This document shows positions 4,869 through 9,661 of a stretch of 9,661 nucleotides of DNA, piece by piece. Numbering within the stretch: the first letter of the stretch is position 1; each line of letters begins with the position of its first letter. Under the pieces are notes generated by a model, which worked only from the letters and a program-made list of their open reading frames with translations, was not told where the DNA came from and did no database searches. The stretch comes from an uncultured Eubacteriales bacterium (lineage in GTDB: Bacteria; Bacillota_A; Clostridia; Oscillospirales; CAG-272). The DNA lies in assembly GCA_900555345.1 (NCBI GenBank), contig USKS01000031.1, forward strand, positions 1-9,661, written 5' to 3'. The position numbers and the translations under genes are program-made.

Positions 4869-6524
4869 TTACTTAAGCTCTATGATAGACTCATCCCACA
4901 TGTCGGGTGCCTCATAGCCGAGCAGGTTGACGGCGGTCGCCGCAACGTCGGAGAGCCCGAACGTGCCCTTGTCTTCCTTGACGGTATATTTGTCGCTGTA
5001 GAAGTTATCGTAAATGATAAAGGGAACGGGGTTGAGCGTATGGCTGGTCTTTGCCTTGTACGAGCCGTCTTTGTTCTGCTTGGGCGCGCCTGTCTTCTTA
5101 TCGACCTCGTACATTTCGTCGGCATTGCCGTGGTCGGCTGTGATAAGCGCCACACCTTCAAGCTCGTCTACTACCTTGAGCAGTCTTGCTATCTGAAGAT
5201 CAAGGGCTTCCATGGAGCAGATGGTCGCCTCAAGGCTGCCTGTATGACCTACCATGTCGCCGTTGGGGAAGTTTACGCGCATTGAGGGGTACTTTCCGCT
5301 TCTCATGGCGTCGATAAGCTTATCGGTGATCTCGGCGCACTTCATCCAGGGGCGCTGCTCAAACGGAACTACGTCGGAGGGGACTTCAACGTATGTCTCA
5401 AGCTCCTCGGAGAACTTGCCGCTTCTGTTGCCGTTCCAGAAGTAGGTCACGTGGCCGAATTTCTGCGTCTCGGAGATAGCGTACTGCGCAACGCCGGTGC
5501 CCGCAAGATATTCGCCCATAGTGTTAGTTATCTCGGGGGGAGATACAAGGTAACGGGAGGGAATGTGCAGGTCGCCGTCGTACTCAAGCATACCGGCGTA
5601 TGCCACCTTGGGAACGCGAACGCGGTCGAATTTGTCAAAGTCGTCGCCGGCTTCAAACGCCTTGGAGATCTCAATTGAACGGTCGCCTCTGAAGTTGTAG
5701 AATATAACGCTGTCGCCGTCCTCGATAGTGCCGACGGGCTTGCCGTCTTCCGCAATAACGAAGGGGGGCAGATCCTGGTCGATGGCGTGGGTCTCCTCAC
5801 GGTATACGGTTATAGCCTCTTCAGCGTTTGCGAACTGTCTGCCTTCGCCGAGCACGTGGGTCTTCCAGCCAAGCTCGACCATAGGCCAGTTTGCTTCGTA
5901 GCGGTCCATGGTGATCTTCATTCTGCCGCCGCCGGAGGCGATCTTTATATCAAAACCATCGTCGCAAAGCCCCGCCATAAACTCTTCAAAGGGTCTCACA
6001 TAGTCAAGCGCGCTTGTCTCGCCAACGTCACGGCCGTCAAGAAGGATATGCACGCGAACTCTGTGCACACCGTCTGCTTTTGCGTGGGTGATAAGAGCTT
6101 TGAGGTGATCTATGTGGGAATGTACGTTGCCGTCGGAGAAAAGACCGAGAAAATGCAGAGTTCCGTCGCTTTTCTTAACGTTATTTACTTCCTCCTGCCA
6201 TGCGGCGGAAGCAAACAGCTTTCCGGACGCTATGGAGTTCGAAACGAGAAGCGCGCCCTGCGCAAACACCTGACCGCTGCCGAGAGCGTTATGTCCGACC
6301 TCGGAGTTGCCCATGTCGTCGTCGGTGGGAAGGCCGACTGCCTTGCCGTGCGCTTTAAGCTTTACCATGGGGTATTTTTTCATAAGACCGTCAAGAGTGG
6401 GAGTGTATGCTCTCTTGACCGCATTGCCGTCGCCCTCGGGCGCAAGGCCTACGCCGTCCATGACGATCGTCAGAACGGGACCCTTTACGTTAATAGGCGA
6501 AGCTGCTTTTTTGAGTTCTTTCAT
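4869..6524 (-). CDS. gpmI: 2,3-bisphosphoglycerate-independent phosphoglycerate mutase
   Basis: The cytosolic enzyme interconverts 3- and 2-phosphoglycerate in glycolysis and gluconeogenesis through a phosphoserine intermediate and two metal ions. Of 551 residues, VMDGVG (Asp23) and MGNSEVGH (nucleophile Ser74) belong to the phosphatase domain. NVHSH (near 133-137), LLDGRD (163-166), ASGGGRM and MDRYE (198-209), and NFRGDR (278-282) form the substrate-binding domain. KFGHVTYFWNG (355-365), GDMVGHTG (Asp423, His427), TADHGNA (Asp464, His465) and TSHT (His495) complete the active site. Bacillus and E. coli enzymes have about 511-514 residues. The extra length, the LVSPPEI segment near 326-332 and the long insert before TSHT are features I associate with the plant/trypanosomatid-like branch. 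AGGAG lies six bases before the ATG. The gene sits between the dnaJ terminator and its own strong terminator, so it is probably a single-gene unit. Confidence 0.97.
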   Translation of the reverse strand: MKELKKAASPINVKGPVLTIVMDGVGLAPEGDGNAVKRAYTPTLDGLMKKYPMVKLKAHGKAVGLPTDDDMGNSEVGHNALGSGQVFAQGALLVSNSIASGKLFASAAWQEEVNNVKKSDGTLHFLGLFSDGNVHSHIDHLKALITHAKADGVHRVRVHILLDGRDVGETSALDYVRPFEEFMAGLCDDGFDIKIASGGGRMKITMDRYEANWPMVELGWKTHVLGEGRQFANAEEAITVYREETHAIDQDLPPFVIAEDGKPVGTIEDGDSVIFYNFRGDRSIEISKAFEAGDDFDKFDRVRVPKVAYAGMLEYDGDLHIPSRYLVSPPEITNTMGEYLAGTGVAQYAISETQKFGHVTYFWNGNRSGKFSEELETYVEVPSDVVPFEQRPWMKCAEITDKLIDAMRSGKYPSMRVNFPNGDMVGHTGSLEATICSMEALDLQIARLLKVVDELEGVALITADHGNADEMYEVDKKTGAPKQNKDGSYKAKTSHTLNPVPFIIYDNFYSDKYTVKEDKGTFGLSDVAATAVNLLGYEAPDMWDESIIELK

Positions 6525-6572
6525 GTAGATCTCCTGCCTTTTATATAATTTTATTTTTAATCAAGCAACATC

Positions 6573-6601
6573 AGTATATCCCAAAAATGTGAACAAATAA
6601 T
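6573..6601 (-). promoter_or_regulatory. Possible promoter of gpmI
   Basis: On the minus strand, downstream of the dnaJ terminator, TATACT (6573-6578) could be a -10 box about 50 bases before the gpmI start, but the -35 region at 17-base spacing (ATTATT) is poor. A second pair, TTGCTT with a 17-base spacer and TATAAA, lies closer but would leave almost no leader for the AGGAG site. The region is AT-rich and is the only place a gpmI promoter could sit. Confidence 0.3.
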
Positions 6602-6674
6602 GTACAAAAGCGCCGACGGCGAAAATATTGTCGATATATACACCTCGGGCACCGAAAAAAGTCCGAAAACCGAC

Positions 6675-6696
6675 AAAACCGCTCGGGAGAGCGGTT
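6675..6696 (-). terminator. Rho-independent terminator of dnaJ
   Basis: On the minus strand AACCGCTC pairs with GAGCGGTT over eight positions around a TCCC loop, and the stem runs into TTTTG followed by further T-rich sequence. It begins about ten bases after the dnaJ stop codon and closes the dnaK-dnaJ unit. Confidence 0.85.
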
Positions 6697-6705
6697 CTGA
6701 CATAA

Positions 6706-7833
6706 TTATTTTGAGAAGAATTTCTTTGAAAATTTCTCTTTTTTAGAGTGGTTTGAGTCTTTGAGAGAGTCGCTGAACTGCTTCAGCAGCTCTTTCTGTT
6801 TGCGGTCAAGTCCCTTAGGTGTCTCAATGACCGCGGTGACATACATATTGCCGCGCTTCTGGGTATTGACGATCTTAACGCCCTTGCCTTTAAGGGTGAA
6901 GGTGGTGCCCGTCTGCGTGCCCTCGGGGATATCTATGGTTTCAGTGCCGTCAATGGTGGGCACGGTAATCTTTGCACCCAGCGCCATATCGGCGTATGTT
7001 ACTGGTATGTCGCAGTATATGTCGCTGCCCTCGCGCTCGAAAAACGCGTGGGGACGAACGTTTACGGTGATAACGAGATCTCCCGCGGTGCCGCCGTTTC
7101 TGCCGTCGCAGCCTTCGCCGCGCAGTACAACGCCCTGACCGTCGTCAATGCCTGCGGGTATTGAGACCTCAAGCTTTTTGGAGGCCTTTACAAATCCGCT
7201 GCCGCGGCAGTTCTTGCAGGGAGTTTCGATTATCTTACCTGTACCGCGGCACTTGGAGCAGGTCGTTGTGGACTGCATTACGCCGAAGGGCGTGCGCTGC
7301 TGCACCTTTACCTGACCGCGGCCCTGACAGTCGGGACAGGTCTTTGCGGACGTGCCCTTTGCCGCTCCGCTGCCGGAGCATTCGGGACATTTCTGCACTC
7401 TCTGGTACGATATTTCTTTTTTGCAGCCGAAAACTGCCTCTTCGAAGCTGAGTGTCAGGCGGTATCTTATGTCCTCGCCGCGGACGGGGCCGTTCTGCCG
7501 TCTTGACGAGCCGCCTCCGAAAATATTTGAAAATATATCGGATATATCAAAGCCGTCAAAGCCGAAGCCTCCGCCGAATCCGCCGCCTCCGAAGCCGGAG
7601 GACGGATCAAACGCGGCATGGCCGTACTGATCGTACTTTGCCTTTTTGTCAGGATCGCCGAGGACGTCGTATGCCTCGTTTACTTCCTTGAATTTATTTT
7701 CCGCCACCTTATCGCCCGGGTTCATATCCGGATGATACTGCTTGGCAAGCCGGCGGTATGCCTTTTTAATTTCATCGTCAGTGGCGCCCTTGGACAGCCC
7801 GAGCACCTCATAATAATCGCGTTTATCGGCCAT
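6706..7833 (-). CDS. dnaJ: Chaperone protein DnaJ (Hsp40)
   Basis: DnaJ is the co-chaperone that delivers unfolded proteins to DnaK and stimulates its ATPase. The 375-residue protein shows the full type I architecture. The J domain spans about 5-70 with the essential HPD at 34-36. A Gly/Phe-rich linker (about 79-108) follows. The zinc domain has four C-x-x-C-x-G-x-G repeats starting at Cys149, Cys166, Cys192 and Cys206. Two beta-barrel substrate-binding domains follow, then a lysine-rich tail (about 358-375). Length is typical. The start is supported by AGAGGA seven bases upstream. It lies 87 bases after dnaK on the same strand, with a hairpin between them, and is followed by a terminator. 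Heat-shock control would come from upstream of dnaK, outside the window; no CIRCE operator is seen here. Confidence 0.98.
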   Translation of the reverse strand: MADKRDYYEVLGLSKGATDDEIKKAYRRLAKQYHPDMNPGDKVAENKFKEVNEAYDVLGDPDKKAKYDQYGHAAFDPSSGFGGGGFGGGFGFDGFDISDIFSNIFGGGSSRRQNGPVRGEDIRYRLTLSFEEAVFGCKKEISYQRVQKCPECSGSGAAKGTSAKTCPDCQGRGQVKVQQRTPFGVMQSTTTCSKCRGTGKIIETPCKNCRGSGFVKASKKLEVSIPAGIDDGQGVVLRGEGCDGRNGGTAGDLVITVNVRPHAFFEREGSDIYCDIPVTYADMALGAKITVPTIDGTETIDIPEGTQTGTTFTLKGKGVKIVNTQKRGNMYVTAVIETPKGLDRKQKELLKQFSDSLKDSNHSKKEKFSKKFFSK

Positions 7834-7852
7834 ATAGCTATCCTCTTAACAT

Positions 7853-7892
7853 GGAACGCGGGCGGACCGGAAATCCGTCCGCCCCGCATTCC
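7853..7892 (-). promoter_or_regulatory. Hairpin between dnaK and dnaJ
   Basis: GGGCGGAC (7860-7867) and GTCCGCCC (7877-7884) form a perfect 8-bp stem. Across a one-base bulge it is extended by seven more pairs (7853-7859 with 7886-7892), one of them G-U in the minus-strand RNA. No T-run follows on the minus strand before the dnaJ ribosome binding site. It is therefore more likely an RNA stability, processing or partial attenuation element than a full terminator. Confidence 0.65.
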
Positions 7893-7920
7893 GTTGATTG
7901 GGACTCAAATTGGGAAACTC

Positions 7921-9661
7921 TTACTTCTTGTCCTTGTCGTCGTCGACCACTTCGTAGTCGGCGTCGTAGTACTGACCGCCCTGCTGGCCCTGCTGCGCAC
8001 CGGGATCGGTGTAGCTCGCACCGGCGCCCGGATTGCCCTGCGCGCCCTGCGGGTTGGCCTGCTGGTACATCTTCTCACTGACCTTGTAGAAAGCCTGCGT
8101 CAGCTCTTCGGTCGCCTTCTTGATGGACTCGGTGTCGGTGCCGGAGAGGGCGGTCTTCAGGCTCGCGAGCTTCTGCTCCACTTCGCCCTTGTCGGCGGCG
8201 TCGAGCTTATCGCCCATCTCGGAGAGGGTCTTCTCGGTCTGGTAGACCATCTGGTCACCGGCATTGCGGACATCGACCTCTTCCTTGCGCTTCTTATCCT
8301 CAGCGGCAAACTGCTCGGCCTCTTTAACGGCCTTGTCGATGTCGTCCTTGGAGAGGTTGGAGGAAGCGGTGATGGTGATGTGCTGCTCCTTGCCGGTGCC
8401 GAGATCCTTCGCGGAGACGTTCACGATGCCGTTGGCGTCGATATCGAAGGTGACCTCGATCTGCGGCACGCCGCGGCGCGCCGGAGCGATGCCGTCCAGA
8501 TGGAAGCGGCCGAGGCTCTTGTTGTACTGCGCCATTTCGCGCTCGCCCTGCAGGACGTTGACCTCCACGGAGGTCTGGTTGTCCGCGGCGGTGGAGAACA
8601 CCTGGCTCTTGCGGGTCGGGATGGTGGTGTTGCGGTCGATGAGCTTGGTGCAGACGCCGCCGAGCGTCTCGATGCCGAGCGACAGCGGCGTGACGTCGAG
8701 CAGAAGAAGCCCCTTGACGCTGCCGGAGAGAACGCCGCCCTGAAGGCAGGCGCCCATCGCAACACACTCGTCGGGATTGATGCCCTTGAAGGGAAGCGTG
8801 CCGGTGATGGACTGGACAAGATCCTGCACGGCGGGAATGCGGCTCGAGCCGCCGACCATCAGCACCTTGCTGATCTGGGAGATGCGGACACCGGAGTCGT
8901 TGATGGCCTGATTGACCGGCTCACGGGTCGCCTGCACCAGATGGTAGGTGAGGTCGTTGAACTTTGCCCGCGTCAACGGGATCTCCATATGCAGCGGGCC
9001 GCTCTTGCCGACGGTGATATACGGCAGGCTGACCGTTGTTGCGGTCATGGCCGAAAGCTCGATCTTGGCCTTTTCCGCCGCCTCGCGCAGACGCTGCATG
9101 GCCGCCGGGTCGCGGCTCAGATCGACCTTGTTTTCGTTTTTGAATTCCCGGACCAGATAGTCCACGATGCACTGGTCAAAATCGTCGCCGCCAAGGTGAT
9201 TGTTGCCGGCGGTGGCCAGCACCTCGATCACACCGGAGGAGATGTCCAGAATGGACACGTCGAACGTGCCGCCGCCAAGGTCATAGACCATGATCTTCTG
9301 CTCGGCTTCCTTGTCAACGCCGTAGGCGAGCGCCGCCGCCGTCGGCTCGTTGATGATACGCTTGACCTCAAGTCCCGCGATCTTGCCGGCGTCCTTGGTG
9401 GCCTGACGCTGGGCGTCATTGAAGTATGCGGGGACGGTGATGACGGCCTCGGAGACGGTGCCGCCCAGATATGCCTCGGCGTCCGCCTTCAGCTTCTGAA
9501 GGATCATGGCCGAGATCTCCTGCGGGGTGTACTTCTTGCCGTCGATATCGACTCTGTAATCGGTGCCCATGTGGCGCTTGATCGAAGAGATCGTGCGGTC
9601 ATGGTTGGTGACAGCCTGACGCTTTGCGACCTGGCCGACCATGCGCTCGCCGGTCTTCGAG
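7921..9661 (-). CDS. dnaK: Chaperone protein DnaK (Hsp70), 5' end outside window
   Basis: DnaK is the ATP-driven cytosolic Hsp70 chaperone that binds exposed hydrophobic segments and works with DnaJ and GrpE. The frame is open across the right edge (about 579 residues present). By comparison with Bacillus DnaK roughly 40-45 N-terminal residues, including the first phosphate loop, are missing, so the Met at 9642 is internal. Visible landmarks are [12 protein letters not shown], the ATPase blocks [18 protein letters not shown], [26 protein letters not shown] and [11 protein letters not shown], then the interdomain linker [18 protein letters not shown]. The substrate-binding beta domain follows, then a helical lid and a disordered Gly/Gln-rich tail ending in acidic [12 protein letters not shown]. 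The protein is complete at its C-terminus. It is the first gene of a dnaK-dnaJ pair. Base composition is higher in GC than in the other genes here, with lysine almost always AAG and hardly any ATA. Confidence 0.98.
   Translation of the reverse strand, partial: SKTGERMVGQVAKRQAVTNHDRTISSIKRHMGTDYRVDIDGKKYTPQEISAMILQKLKADAEAYLGGTVSEAVITVPAYFNDAQRQATKDAGKIAGLEVKRIINEPTAAALAYGVDKEAEQKIMVYDLGGGTFDVSILDISSGVIEVLATAGNNHLGGDDFDQCIVDYLVREFKNENKVDLSRDPAAMQRLREAAEKAKIELSAMTATTVSLPYITVGKSGPLHMEIPLTRAKFNDLTYHLVQATREPVNQAINDSGVRISQISKVLMVGGSSRIPAVQDLVQSITGTLPFKGINPDECVAMGACLQGGVLSGSVKGLLLLDVTPLSLGIETLGGVCTKLIDRNTTIPTRKSQVFSTAADNQTSVEVNVLQGEREMAQYNKSLGRFHLDGIAPARRGVPQIEVTFDIDANGIVNVSAKDLGTGKEQHITITASSNLSKDDIDKAVKEAEQFAAEDKKRKEEVDVRNAGDQMVYQTEKTLSEMGDKLDAADKGEVEQKLASLKTALSGTDTESIKKATEELTQAFYKVSEKMYQQANPQGAQGNPGAGASYTDPGAQQGQQGGQYYDADYEVVDDDKDKK

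Noticed and set aside
5787..6548. A 253-codon plus-strand open frame over the 5' part of gpmI
   Set aside because: It is antisense to well-conserved mutase motifs and has no family resemblance.
6600..6746. A 48-codon plus-strand open frame in the dnaJ-gpmI gap
   Set aside because: Its codons look native in the first half, but there is no ribosome binding site, it runs through the dnaJ terminator and its end is antisense to dnaJ.

Overview
The window looks like chromosomal DNA of a moderately GC-rich anaerobic Firmicute, probably a gut-type Clostridia. This is inferred from the Firmicute-like DnaK and DnaJ, strong AGGAG-type ribosome binding sites, TTG/GTG starts, U-tailed terminators and the mobile-element proteins at the left end. 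No marker gene fixes the species.

Left end (1-634): two fragments of unrelated origin meet here. On the minus strand are the start of a VirB4-type conjugation ATPase (cut by the window edge) and the C-terminal half of a PrgI-family protein. They overlap in the order usual for integrative conjugative elements. On the plus strand is the last third of a class I DAHP synthase, followed by its own terminator. Both recognisable fragments stop in the same ~11-base stretch at 362-372, so this is a breakpoint: a real rearrangement or an assembly/library chimera.

Middle (635-4270), plus strand: a near-consensus sigma-A promoter drives a single-gene glycoside hydrolase unit of the GH127/DUF1680 type (beta-L-arabinofuranosidase family), with the Glu/Cys metal-thiolate residues in place. 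It is followed by a separately transcribed, membrane-anchored metallophosphoesterase of the YaeI/YkuE type with a strong hairpin in its leader. A hairpin with A and T tracts on both sides ends this gene and the convergent GNAT gene.

Right part (4271-9661), minus strand, reading right to left: dnaK (5' end outside the window), an intergenic hairpin, dnaJ, terminator, gpmI (a long, plant/trypanosomatid-like phosphoglycerate mutase), a very strong terminator, then a small GNAT acetyltransferase. DnaK and DnaJ form the core chaperone pair, GpmI is central glycolysis, and the GNAT has no visible promoter of its own.

Most of the window is ordinary housekeeping and metabolic sequence. The item most worth checking is the breakpoint near 362-372. 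I did not find a convincing new multi-gene system.
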